18,429 nucleotides of DNA from JBJXHB01 sp046160725 (GTDB taxonomy: Bacteria; Pseudomonadota; Gammaproteobacteria; Burkholderiales; Burkholderiaceae_C): assembly GCA_046160725.1 (NCBI GenBank), contig JBJXHB010000110.1:1-18429 (forward strand), read 5' to 3'. The position numbers were made by a program, and so were the translations under genes. Positions within the stretch are counted from its first letter, which is position 1, and each line of letters opens with the position of its first letter. The notes beneath the pieces are model-generated. The model made no database searches and was not told the origin of the DNA. It worked only from the letters and a program-made list of their open reading frames with translations. Below are positions 7,349-14,008 of the stretch, one piece after another.

Positions 7349-8497
7349 ATGCGCAGACTCTGGCTCATTTTCTCGCAGACCGTGACGGTGGCGCTCGCGC
7401 TGCTGTTCGTGGTCAACACCCTGAAGCCGCAGTGGCTGCTGCGTCCAGGCACCGCCTTGCCCGTGGTGTCGGTCGCCGCCGCACCGCCTGCGTCGTCGGC
7501 AGAGGTCGCGACGGCCGCGCCCGGCAGCTATGCCAGCGCCGCTCGGCGCGCATCGCCGGCCGTGGTCAGCGTCAATGCCAGCCGTGGCGGCGCGCGCAAG
7601 GGCGGTGGGGATCCGCTGTTCCGCTTCTTCCATGGCCCGGGCGGCGAGCCCGAGATCGGCGTCGGCTCCGGCGTGATCGTCTCGCCCGAAGGCTATGTGC
7701 TGACCAACAACCATGTGGTCGAGGGCGCCACGTCCATCGACGTCAAGCTCGCCGACGGCCGGGACGCCACGGCTCGGCTGGTCGGCAGCGACGCTGAAAC
7801 CGACCTGGCGGTGCTCAAGATCGATCTCGACCGGCTGCCCGCCATCGTCATCGGCGACGTCGGCAGCCTGCAGGTCGGCGACGTGGTGCTGGCCATCGGC
7901 AACCCGTTCAATGTCGGCCAGACGGTGACCGCCGGCATCGTCAGCGCCCTGCAACGCAACCAGCTGGGCCTGTCCACGTTCGAGAACTTCATCCAGACCG
8001 ATGCCGCGATCAACCCCGGCAATTCGGGTGGCGCGCTGGTCAACGTGGCTGGGCAGCTGGTCGGCATCAACACCGCCATCTTCTCGCGCTCCGGTGGCAG
8101 CCAAGGCATCGGCTTTGCCATTCCGTCGGACCTGGCCCGGCAGGTGATGGAGAGCCTGATCAGGGACGGCCAGGTCACCCGCGGCTGGATCGGTGTGGAG
8201 CCGCGCGACCTGACGCCGGAGTTCGCCGAGAGCTTCAAGCTGCCACTGAAGGATGGCGTGCTGATCACCGGCGTGCTGGCCGACGGACCGGCCAGCAAGG
8301 GCGGCCTCAGGCCGGGTGACGTGGTGGTGGCGGTGGCCGGCCAGCCGGTGGCCAACACCGCGCAGTTGCTGACCGCCGTGGCCGCGCTGCGCCCCGGCAG
8401 CGAGCAGGCGATCCGCGTCCAGCGGGGTGCCCAGGCGATGGACCTGAAGGTGATGGTCGCGCAGCGGCCGAAGGTCCAGCGGCGCCGGCCACCGTAG
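7349..8497 (+). CDS. Membrane-anchored HtrA-type serine protease, one PDZ domain
   Basis: This is an S1C-family (DegS/DegQ/DegP) periplasmic protease for misfolded or regulatory envelope proteins. The 382-aa protein has an uncleaved-looking N-terminal membrane segment (about 5-25), an alanine-rich linker, a trypsin-like domain (about 60-260) and a single PDZ domain (about 275-370). The catalytic triad is visible as His122 (TNNHVV), Asp152 (TDLAVL) and Ser226 (GNSGGAL). The one-PDZ, anchored layout resembles DegS, though betaproteobacterial copies are often named DegQ. Nothing in the window identifies an RseA-type partner. The start at 7349 lacks a ribosome-binding site. It is divergent from pdxA and convergent with tatC, a neighbour it commonly has in Burkholderiales. 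Confidence 0.92.
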   Translation: MRRLWLIFSQTVTVALALLFVVNTLKPQWLLRPGTALPVVSVAAAPPASSAEVATAAPGSYASAARRASPAVVSVNASRGGARKGGGDPLFRFFHGPGGEPEIGVGSGVIVSPEGYVLTNNHVVEGATSIDVKLADGRDATARLVGSDAETDLAVLKIDLDRLPAIVIGDVGSLQVGDVVLAIGNPFNVGQTVTAGIVSALQRNQLGLSTFENFIQTDAAINPGNSGGALVNVAGQLVGINTAIFSRSGGSQGIGFAIPSDLARQVMESLIRDGQVTRGWIGVEPRDLTPEFAESFKLPLKDGVLITGVLADGPASKGGLRPGDVVVAVAGQPVANTAQLLTAVAALRPGSEQAIRVQRGAQAMDLKVMVAQRPKVQRRRPP

Positions 8498-8517
8498 CCT
8501 GCCCGGCCACGCGGTCA

Positions 8518-8531
8518 ATGGCCTCGGCCAT
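8518..8531. terminator. Small hairpin between convergent protease and tatC genes
   Basis: ATGGCC-tc-GGCCAT is an inverted repeat in the 66-bp convergent gap and could form a short stem in either transcript. It has no T-tract, so it is a weak candidate for a bidirectional terminator. Confidence 0.2.
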
Positions 8532-8563
8532 GCCGTGCCCGCCGTCACCAGCGCGGGCCGCAA

Positions 8564-9367
8564 TCAGCTGGCCGGCGGATCGGCGGCCGCCTCGCTCGCC
8601 GGCGCCTGTGTCTGCTTGATGAAGATGCCGGCCGCCCAGATGCCGATCTCGTAGAGGATGCACATCGGTATCGCCAACGCCAGCTGCGAGATCACGTCCG
8701 GAGGCGTGACGATGGCCGAGACCACGAACGCGCCGACCACGAAATAGCCGCGCCAGGCCTTGAGCTGGTCGATGCGCACGATGCCGATGCGGGCCAGCAC
8801 GACCACCGCCACCGGCACCTCGAAGGCAATGCCGAACACCAGGAAAAGCGTCAGCACGGTGCCGAAGTACTGCTCCACGTCCGGCGCGGCCTGAATCGAC
8901 GCCGGCGCCACTGCCACGATGAATTTCGTCAACGCGGGTATGACGATGAAGTAGCAGAACGCCACGCCGATGAAGAACAGGACCGTGCTGCTGATGACCA
9001 ACGGCAGGACGAACTTCTTCTCGTGCGAATACAGGCCCGGTGCCACGAAGGCCCATAGCTGCCACAGCACGTACGGCAAGGCCACCAGGAAGGCCGCCAT
9101 CAGCGTCATCTTCATCGGCGTCAGGAACGGCGAGAAAACGCTGGTCGCGATCAGCTTGGTGCCGGGCGGCAGGTTGCGCGTCAAGGGCGCGGCCAGCAGG
9201 TCGTAAAGGCCGCCTGCGCCGGGCCAGATCATCAGCAGGACAAAGACGATGCCGATGGCCGCGAAGACGCGGATCAGGCGGTCACGCAGCTCGACCAGGT
9301 GGCTGACGAAGGGCGCCTCTGTGCCGGCCAGCTCATCGTCGGTACCCTTCGAGGGTGGTGTGTTCAC
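8564..9367 (-). CDS. tatC: Sec-independent translocase subunit TatC
   Basis: TatC is the polytopic inner-membrane receptor that recognises twin-arginine signal peptides and exports folded proteins with TatA and TatB. The 267-aa protein shows six hydrophobic segments and family motifs: SHLVELRDRL at the N-terminus, FVAPGLYSHEKKFV in the first periplasmic/cytoplasmic loop region, and the C-terminal SAIVTPPDVISQLALAIP. The start is a GTG at 9367, preceded by GAGG at good spacing (GAGGCGCAGACGGTG) and 10 nt after the tatB stop. It is the last gene of the long minus-strand run. A likely client in this window is the Rieske protein PetA, whose N-terminus carries a twin arginine. Confidence 0.97.
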   Translation of the reverse strand: MNTPPSKGTDDELAGTEAPFVSHLVELRDRLIRVFAAIGIVFVLLMIWPGAGGLYDLLAAPLTRNLPPGTKLIATSVFSPFLTPMKMTLMAAFLVALPYVLWQLWAFVAPGLYSHEKKFVLPLVISSTVLFFIGVAFCYFIVIPALTKFIVAVAPASIQAAPDVEQYFGTVLTLFLVFGIAFEVPVAVVVLARIGIVRIDQLKAWRGYFVVGAFVVSAIVTPPDVISQLALAIPMCILYEIGIWAAGIFIKQTQAPASEAAADPPAS

Positions 9368-9377
9368 CGTCTGCGCC

Positions 9378-9875
9378 TCATGCCAGCGGCCGTTGCGGAC
9401 GGTAGCGGGCCACTCGCGCTGCGCCGGATAAAGCGCGCGTGCGCATGCCCGCGCGCTGCTTGTACCAACCCGGCACGGCGCTGCGCTTGAGCCGCCACTT
9501 CTTCTTCGGGTGCTTGTACTGCGGCACGGGCGTGCTCAAGGGCTGCGACAGGGCTGCGGTGTCACCGAAGGCGTTGTCCAGGCCGGCAGTGGCATCCTTC
9601 CAACTACTCTCGAACGCCTCGTTGGCCTGGCCCACCTCTTGGCTCACCGAGCTCTGGATGTCATGTGCAGCCGTTTCGAACTGCGACTTCACTTTCTGCA
9701 GCTCTTCAAGCTCGATCGAGCGGTTGACCTCGGCCCGCACATCGGCGACATAGCGCTGTGCCTTGCCCAGCAACGCACCGACGGTCCGCGCCACGCGCGG
9801 CAGTTTCTGCGGACCGATGACGATCAGCGCCACGGCGCCGATCAGCGCGATCTTGTCGAAGCCGAAGTCGATCAT
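9378..9875 (-). CDS. tatB: Sec-independent translocase subunit TatB
   Basis: TatB pairs with TatC in the receptor complex for twin-arginine signal peptides. The ATG at 9875 gives 165 aa and starts with MIDFGFDKIALIGAVALIVIG, the typical short N-terminal transmembrane helix, followed by GPQKLP and the amphipathic helix. A long charged coiled-coil-like region (about 50-110) and a strongly basic tail (KHPKKKWRLKRSA... to the end) complete it. An upstream in-frame start would extend it 14 codons into the tatA gap without a better ribosome-binding site. It lies 74 nt after tatA and 10 nt before tatC. Confidence 0.95.
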   Translation of the reverse strand: MIDFGFDKIALIGAVALIVIGPQKLPRVARTVGALLGKAQRYVADVRAEVNRSIELEELQKVKSQFETAAHDIQSSVSQEVGQANEAFESSWKDATAGLDNAFGDTAALSQPLSTPVPQYKHPKKKWRLKRSAVPGWYKQRAGMRTRALSGAARVARYRPQRPLA

Positions 9876-9949
9876 GGTTGCGGTCCGCAAGGCGGCGCCG
9901 GGCGCGCCACCTGCCAAGGGGCGCCTTGCCGGTACCGCAACTGCGGCGC

Positions 9950-10192
9950 CTACGTCTTGGTCTTGGCCTCGACGTCCACGGTGCGGGCGTCGGCCGCCTT
10001 GGGCGGGGTGATCTGCTGCGCTGGCGTGCCGGCGCCATCGTCGGCAGTGGCACCGCCGTCGCGCACGCCGTCTTTGAAGCCCTTGACGGCGGAGCCGAGG
10101 TCGGCCCCCATGTTCTTGAGCTTCTTGGTGCCGAAGATCAGCACCACCACGAGCAGCACAATGAGCCAGTGCCAGATGCTGAAGGAACCCAT
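9950..10192 (-). CDS. tatA: Sec-independent translocase subunit TatA
   Basis: TatA oligomerises to form the passage for folded Tat substrates. The protein is 80 aa: N-terminal MGSFSIWHWLIVLLVVVLIFG membrane helix, FGTKKLKNMG hinge, amphipathic helix to about residue 45, then an acidic/Ala-Gly tail. The start at 10192 follows an excellent GGAGAGG site; an in-frame ATG 20 codons further up would run into the HIT gene and is rejected. A TAGAAT -10-like box 38 nt upstream suggests a promoter for tatABC in addition to readthrough from the HIT gene, whose stop is 56 nt away. Confidence 0.95.
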   Translation of the reverse strand: MGSFSIWHWLIVLLVVVLIFGTKKLKNMGADLGSAVKGFKDGVRDGGATADDGAGTPAQQITPPKAADARTVDVEAKTKT

Positions 10193-10229
10193 GGACCTCT
10201 CCGGGAATACGTCGGTAACGAGGGGGGCG

Positions 10230-10235
10230 ATTCTA
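10230..10235 (-). promoter_or_regulatory. Candidate -10 box for tatABC
   Basis: The minus strand reads TAGAAT followed by CGCC in the 56-nt gap between the HIT gene and tatA, predicting a leader of about 30 nt. The upstream -35 region overlaps the 3' end of the HIT gene and shows no clear TTGACA match at proper spacing. Confidence 0.33.
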
Positions 10236-10248
10236 GGTGGCGCCGATG

Positions 10249-10596
10249 TCACCCGCGCGACCAGGGCCGTGGCCCGCCCATCACGTGCATGTGCAGGTGC
10301 ATGACCTCCTGATAGCCGTCACGCCCTGTGTTGATGACATGGCGGTAGCCGTTGGTCACCCCCAGCCCGGCCATCAGCCCCGGCGTCAGGGCCAGCATGC
10401 GGCCCAGCAGGGGCGCATGCTGGGCATTGACGTCGGCCATGCTGACGATGTGCTGCTTGGGCACCAGCAGGATGTGCACCGGCGCCCAGGGGTTGATATC
10501 GTGAAACGCGAGGATTTCGTCGTCCTCGTACACCTTTCGCGACGGGATCTGGCCCGCGACGATCTTGCAGAAGATGCAATGGGGATCAGCACTCAT
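10249..10596 (-). CDS. HIT family nucleotide hydrolase/transferase
   Basis: This histidine-triad protein is of the HINT/purine-nucleoside phosphoramidase type and probably hydrolyses AMP-linked phosphoramidates or related nucleotides in the cytoplasm. The 115-aa length is typical. The active-site triad is HLHMH (His100, His102, His104) followed by VMGG. CIFC (7-10) with His49 is the usual zinc-site pattern of this branch. The ATG at 10596 has a weak ribosome-binding site. The gene sits between the DUF4870-like gene and tatA, a placement common in Burkholderiales. The physiological substrate is unknown. Confidence 0.92.
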   Translation of the reverse strand: MSADPHCIFCKIVAGQIPSRKVYEDDEILAFHDINPWAPVHILLVPKQHIVSMADVNAQHAPLLGRMLALTPGLMAGLGVTNGYRHVINTGRDGYQEVMHLHMHVMGGPRPWSRG

Positions 10597-10625
10597 GGCC
10601 AGGCGGCGTCAAGGTTGCGGAGAGG

Positions 10626-11012
10626 TCAGGCCGGCATCGGCCGGCGTTCGTTGAGCGCCAGCCAGCCACGCGCCACGCGATACAGGAACCACAGCGACAC
10701 GATGGTCCAGGCGATCCAGCCCGGCACCAGGAAGATCAGCCACAGCGGCGCGGTGACCAGGTAGGCCAGGCCGGAAAAGATGACGCTGCGGATGCGCCAA
10801 CGGAAGTGCGACGCCTGCCAGGTGCCGGCGGCATCGCCGCGCTTGTAGAGATCCATGCCGAGCGCGATCAGCAGCAGCAGCACGCTGGGCTGCGTGCCCG
10901 GCAACACCGCGGCCACGGCAACGATGGCGTGAAGCAGGTAGCTGACATGTCCGATCGTGCGCAGCGACGTCTCGGTCTCGGGGTTGAGGGTCACGCTGTT
11001 GGTGTCGTTCAT
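10626..11012 (-). CDS. DUF4870-like small inner-membrane protein
   Basis: This 128-aa protein has an N-terminal hydrophilic stretch (1-20), three predicted transmembrane segments (about 22-55, 79-95 and 97-115) and a short charged tail. The ASHFRWRIRS segment between the first and second hydrophobic blocks resembles the conserved part of DUF4870/related membrane proteins. Its function is unknown. The start codon overlaps the hisE stop (ATGA), and an ideal AGGAGG lies 7 nt upstream inside the end of hisE, so translation is probably coupled to hisE. A homologue in this position next to hisE is common in the order. Confidence 0.8.
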   Translation of the reverse strand: MNDTNSVTLNPETETSLRTIGHVSYLLHAIVAVAAVLPGTQPSVLLLLIALGMDLYKRGDAAGTWQASHFRWRIRSVIFSGLAYLVTAPLWLIFLVPGWIAWTIVSLWFLYRVARGWLALNERRPMPA

Positions 11013-11377
11013 CGACGGTCCTCCTGGTCACGCGCATCGGCCTTGCGCAAGGCGAACTCCTCCAGACCGGACTGGCCCTCGCGGCGCACCAGCTCGGCCA
11101 TCACGTCGGCCGGGGCGCGGCCGCTGATGACCAACACGATCAGGCAATGGAACCACAGGTCCGCCACCTCGGACACCACACGGTCCGGTGCATGGTCCTT
11201 GGCGGCCATGACCACCTCGGTGGCCTCCTCGCCGATCTTCTTCAGGATCGCGTCCAGGCCCTTGGCATGCAGGCGGGCGACATAGCTGGCCTGGGGATCG
11301 CCCTGGTCCAGCCGCGACTGGACCACGGCCGCCAGGCGGGCCAGCAGGTCCTGCGAGGGCACAGCGGTATCGGTCAT
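11009..11377 (-). CDS. hisE: Phosphoribosyl-ATP pyrophosphatase
   Basis: HisE performs the second step of histidine synthesis, converting PR-ATP to PR-AMP and pyrophosphate. The ATG at 11377 gives 122 aa; an upstream reading would run 49 codons into hisI and is rejected. MazG-like signature residues are visible: KKIGEEATE (46-54, acidic metal ligands) and SEVADLWFH (69-77). It lies 25 nt after hisI and overlaps the next gene by 4 nt. There is no clear Shine-Dalgarno sequence; the 16 bases around the start (CCACCGCCATGACCGA) are identical to those at argB. HisI and HisE are separate proteins here, not fused as in E. coli. Confidence 0.95.
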   Translation of the reverse strand: MTDTAVPSQDLLARLAAVVQSRLDQGDPQASYVARLHAKGLDAILKKIGEEATEVVMAAKDHAPDRVVSEVADLWFHCLIVLVISGRAPADVMAELVRREGQSGLEEFALRKADARDQEDRR

Positions 11378-11402
11378 GGCGGTGGGTGTCAGCCGTGGCG
11401 TG

Positions 11403-11795
11403 TCACTTGGGGTAAATCTGCGCCGGGTCCTTGAGGACCGGCTGCTCGACCTGCCAACGGCCCGCGTCCAGGCGCCGGAAGAAGCACGAGTGGCGCCCGG
11501 TGTGGCAGGCGATCGAAGGGTCATGTCCGAGCTGGGTCACCGTCAACAGCACCACGTCACCGTCGCAATCGAGCCGGACATCATGGACCTGCTGGACATG
11601 GCCGGACTCCTCGCCCTTGTGCCACAGGCGTTGCCGCGACCGGCTCCAGTACACGGCCTGTCCGCTCTCGGCGGTGCGCTGCAAGGCCTCGCGGTTCATC
11701 CAGGCCACCATCAGGATGTCCCCGCTGCCAGCCTCCTGGGCAATGGCCGGCACCAGACCGTCACGGTCCCATTGCAGGTCGTCAAGCCAGTCCAT
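11403..11795 (-). CDS. hisI: Phosphoribosyl-AMP cyclohydrolase
   Basis: HisI opens the adenine ring of PR-AMP to give ProFAR in the third step of histidine synthesis. The protein is 130 aa. Family motifs are SRSRQRLWHKGEESGH (51-66), the Mg/Zn cluster D76-C77-D78-x-D80, and the zinc-binding CHTGRHSCFFR (Cys97, Cys104). The ATG at 11795 is not preceded by a Shine-Dalgarno sequence, but TACACT lies just 6 nt upstream, suggesting a leaderless mRNA. hisF, which normally precedes hisI in Burkholderiales, is not here; a Nudix gene takes its place 34 nt upstream. Confidence 0.96.
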   Translation of the reverse strand: MDWLDDLQWDRDGLVPAIAQEAGSGDILMVAWMNREALQRTAESGQAVYWSRSRQRLWHKGEESGHVQQVHDVRLDCDGDVVLLTVTQLGHDPSIACHTGRHSCFFRRLDAGRWQVEQPVLKDPAQIYPK

Positions 11796-11801
11796 CGTGC
11801 C

Positions 11802-11807
11802 AGTGTA
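11802..11807 (-). promoter_or_regulatory. Candidate -10 box for hisI (leaderless type)
   Basis: The minus strand reads TACACT, then GGCACG, then the hisI ATG. With normal -10 to start-site spacing, transcription would begin at or next to the A of the start codon. The arrangement is almost identical to that of the ATPase gene at 13267. The -35 element is weak (a TTGAAG lies 20 nt upstream, too far). Confidence 0.35.
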
Positions 11808-11829
11808 GGTGGGGCCGCCCCCGCTGCCT

Positions 11830-12306
11830 TCAAGGCCGCGCGCCCGCGCGCTCGGCTTCGAACCACCGCAGCACCGGCAACGTGCCCGGCAGCAAGGGCG
11901 CCAGCCGGACCGGCAGGTCGGTCCAGGCCATGCGCTGGCCCTCGTTCATGGCGAACGACCCGGTCCAGTCGTAGACCTTGCAGAAATGCAGCCGCACCCG
12001 CGCATGCTCATAGGAGAACAGCTCCTGCTGCCAGGGGTGCGCCGTACCGATGCGGATGCCCAGCTCTTCGTGCAGCTCCCGCGCCAGGGCCTGTTGCACG
12101 GTCTCGCCCGGCTCGAACTTGCCGCCCGGAAACTCCCAGTAGCCCTCGTAGACCTTGCCCGGCGGCCGCGTGGTGAGCAGAAAGCGCCCCTCACGGCCGT
12201 CGGGCAGCCGCTCGACCAGCACGCCGACGGCGACGTCGACGGCCGGGCGCAGGTCGTCCGGATCATCCTCGCGCGAGGGCAGCGCAAGGCGCGGCGAGGC
12301 TGTCAC
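11830..12306 (-). CDS. Nudix hydrolase, MutT-like
   Basis: Nudix hydrolases cleave nucleoside diphosphates linked to another moiety; this one resembles MutT-type 8-oxo-dGTP diphosphatases that clean the nucleotide pool. The Nudix box is intact: GGKFEPGETVQQALARELHE followed by ELGI. WEFPGGK precedes it. I place the start at GTG 12306 (158 aa), 13 nt after the ATPase stop; GTG 12330, overlapping the ATPase end, is an alternative. The open frame extends further but only through the ATPase gene in the wrong frame. No fused thiamine-phosphate-synthase domain is present. Substrate is inferred from similarity only. Confidence 0.85.
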   Translation of the reverse strand: MTASPRLALPSREDDPDDLRPAVDVAVGVLVERLPDGREGRFLLTTRPPGKVYEGYWEFPGGKFEPGETVQQALARELHEELGIRIGTAHPWQQELFSYEHARVRLHFCKVYDWTGSFAMNEGQRMAWTDLPVRLAPLLPGTLPVLRWFEAERAGARP

Positions 12307-12319
12307 GGCACCGCGCCCG

Positions 12320-13267
12320 CTACTCGACACTGGCCAGGTCGTCGCCTTCGGGCTCGTCGCCGTCGGCCACCGTCCCCGCCGCCGCATCCGGCCGCACGGC
12401 ACCGCGCCCGGCGCGGTCGCGTGCGTACTGCCAGGCGACCCGGCCGGAGCGCGAGCCACGCTCCAGCGCCCAGACCAGGGCGTCATTCCGGCAGGCGGCG
12501 ACCCCGGGCTCGTCGATGCCGAAGTGTCGCAGCCACTGCGCGACGATGGCCAGGTACTCGTCCTGTGTGAACGGGTAGAAGCTGATCCACAGACCGAAGC
12601 GCTCGGACAGTGAGATCTTCTCCTCCACGCCCTCCCCGGGATGCACCTCGCCGTCCTCGGTGTGCTGGTAGGACAGGTTCTCCTTCATGTACTCCGGCAG
12701 CAGATGGCGGCGATTGCTGGTGGCATAGATCAGCACGTTGTCGCTGGACTGGGCGATGGAGCCGTCCAGGATGGACTTCAAGGCCTTGTAGCCGGGTTCG
12801 CCCTCGTCAAAGCTGAGGTCGTCGCAATAGACGATGAAGCGCTCCGGACGCTCGGCCACCAGGTCGACCAGGTCGGGCAGGTCGACCAGGTCGGTCTTGT
12901 CGACCTCGATCAGCCGCAGCCCGCGCGCCGCATGTTCGTTCAGACAGGCCTTGATCAGGCTGCTCTTGCCGGTACCGCGCGCGCCGGTCAGGAGCACGTT
13001 GTTGGCCGGCCGACCGCTGACGAACTGCTCGGTATTGCGCGCCAGGCGCTCCTTCTGCGGCTCGATTTCCTTCAGATCGGCCAGCCGGATGGTGGCGGCA
13101 TGCCGCACCGGCTGCAGCCAGGCCGACGCGCCGCGCCGACGAAAGCGGAAGGCGGGTGCCGCCGCCCAGTCCGGTGCGGCCAAGGCTCGCGGCAGCACCG
13201 CCTCCAGGCGGTCGATCAGGTCATGGGCGCGTGCCAGCAGCGCGGCCAGTGGGGCGGTCTCGGACAT
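12320..13267 (-). CDS. DUF815-type P-loop ATPase
   Basis: This is a 315-aa AAA-like ATP-binding protein of the DUF815 family, whose cellular role is unknown. Walker A is GARGTGKS (95-102) and Walker B is FIVYCDDLSF (144-153); YATSNRRHLLPEYM further on resembles a sensor-1 segment. An imperfect six-residue repeat, DLVDLP/DLVDLV, precedes Walker B. The C-terminus is acidic and probably disordered (from about 285). Homologues often sit next to a MutT-like Nudix gene in betaproteobacteria, as here. The ATG at 13267 has no Shine-Dalgarno sequence; TAAACT lies 6 nt upstream. It is 34 nt downstream of the PdeM-like gene's stop. Confidence 0.88.
   Translation of the reverse strand: MSETAPLAALLARAHDLIDRLEAVLPRALAAPDWAAAPAFRFRRRGASAWLQPVRHAATIRLADLKEIEPQKERLARNTEQFVSGRPANNVLLTGARGTGKSSLIKACLNEHAARGLRLIEVDKTDLVDLPDLVDLVAERPERFIVYCDDLSFDEGEPGYKALKSILDGSIAQSSDNVLIYATSNRRHLLPEYMKENLSYQHTEDGEVHPGEGVEEKISLSERFGLWISFYPFTQDEYLAIVAQWLRHFGIDEPGVAACRNDALVWALERGSRSGRVAWQYARDRAGRGAVRPDAAAGTVADGDEPEGDDLASVE
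12860..12894. repeat. 17-bp direct repeat inside the ATPase gene
   Basis: CAGGTCGACCAGGTCGG occurs at 12860-12876 and again at 12878-12894, a period of 18 bp (six codons), encoding the DLVDL(P/V) repeat. It keeps the frame. Homologues have similar leucine/aspartate-rich residues here, so it may be convergent codon use rather than a recent duplication. Confidence 0.6.
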
Positions 13268-13273
13268 CGCGCC

Positions 13274-13279
13274 AGTTTA
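13274..13279 (-). promoter_or_regulatory. Candidate -10 box for the ATPase gene (leaderless type)
   Basis: The minus strand reads TAAACT, then GGCGCG, then the ATG at 13267, so the predicted transcription start coincides with the start codon. A weak TAGACG lies 19 nt further up. Compare TACACT-GGCACG-ATG at hisI. Confidence 0.37.
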
Positions 13280-13301
13280 GGCGGGGCCGACGAGCCGGCG
13301 T

Positions 13302-13994
13302 CTACACCGCGACCACGCGCCCCTCGGCCACGGCATAGATCCGGCAGTCGGGTCCGCGTGGCAGTACATGCGAGCCGGTGAAGTCCCCGAAGGCCGGCAG
13401 CACACCGACCGACGGGCCAAAGTGGAAGCAGGGCAGGCGCACCGCAGAGCGGGCGCGCCCGCCCAACACCACAGCCGGATGCACATGGCCCGCCAACACA
13501 TAGCCGGCCTCGTTGTCTGCCGCCGTGGCGTTGGCGGCCACCGGTGCTTCGGCGGGGTCGTGCACCAGTTGCAGGCGACCCAGGGCGATCGGACCATCGC
13601 GGCAATCGACCTTCAGCCCATCCGGCGGGTCGCCGGACCGCTGGTCATGGTTGCCACGCACCAGGGTGATGCGCAGCCCGGCCTGACGCTCACGCCATTG
13701 CTGGACGCTGGCCAGCGTCCCGGGCGGCAGCGCCAACGCCGAGTGCAGCAGGTCGCCCAGGACGACCAGATGGCCGGCACTGCAGGCGGCCAGGGCGTCG
13801 TCCAGGCGTCGCAGCGTCGCAGCCGTCGTGGCCTCCGGCACCGGCACGCCAAGCCGGCGGAACGACGCCGCCTTGCCCAGGTGGACGTCGGCGACCAGCA
13901 AGGCGTCGAACTCGGCCAGGTACAACGCGCGCTGCGGCAACAGGTGGGCCACATGGCCGGCGAGCGTGATCCGGGCTGCAGGCGACAGCGCCAT
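13302..13994 (-). CDS. PdeM-like metallophosphoesterase
   Basis: This calcineurin-like phosphoesterase matches the family annotated as ligase-associated DNA damage response endonuclease PdeM. The ATG at 13994 gives 230 aa. An alternative GTG at 14012 overlaps the slmA stop (GTGA) and gives 236 aa. Metal-binding motifs appear in order: DVHLGK (36-41), GDLLHS (80-85), GNHD (114-117) and GHVHP (169-173), so the dinuclear site looks complete. In other genomes the family is linked to an ATP-dependent DNA ligase, an Lhr-like helicase and an exonuclease; none is in this window. It is directly downstream of slmA and probably cotranscribed with it. Nuclease activity is inferred from the family, not shown here. 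Confidence 0.85.
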   Translation of the reverse strand: MALSPAARITLAGHVAHLLPQRALYLAEFDALLVADVHLGKAASFRRLGVPVPEATTAATLRRLDDALAACSAGHLVVLGDLLHSALALPPGTLASVQQWRERQAGLRITLVRGNHDQRSGDPPDGLKVDCRDGPIALGRLQLVHDPAEAPVAANATAADNEAGYVLAGHVHPAVVLGGRARSAVRLPCFHFGPSVGVLPAFGDFTGSHVLPRGPDCRIYAVAEGRVVAV

Positions 13995-14008
13995 CGGCGC
14001 CGCGGGCG

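Noticed and set aside
6369..7385. A long plus-strand frame opposite pdxA
   Set aside because: It mirrors pdxA codons, has no ribosome-binding site or recognisable domain, and would run through the pdxA/protease promoter region.
7283..8563. A 426-codon minus-strand frame opposite the HtrA-type protease
   Set aside because: It is a shadow of the protease gene, whose catalytic triad and PDZ domain are clear on the other strand.
12307..12486. N-terminal extension of the Nudix protein to 218 residues
   Set aside because: The added residues are an out-of-frame reading of the ATPase C-terminus and lie ahead of the normal Nudix N-terminus.
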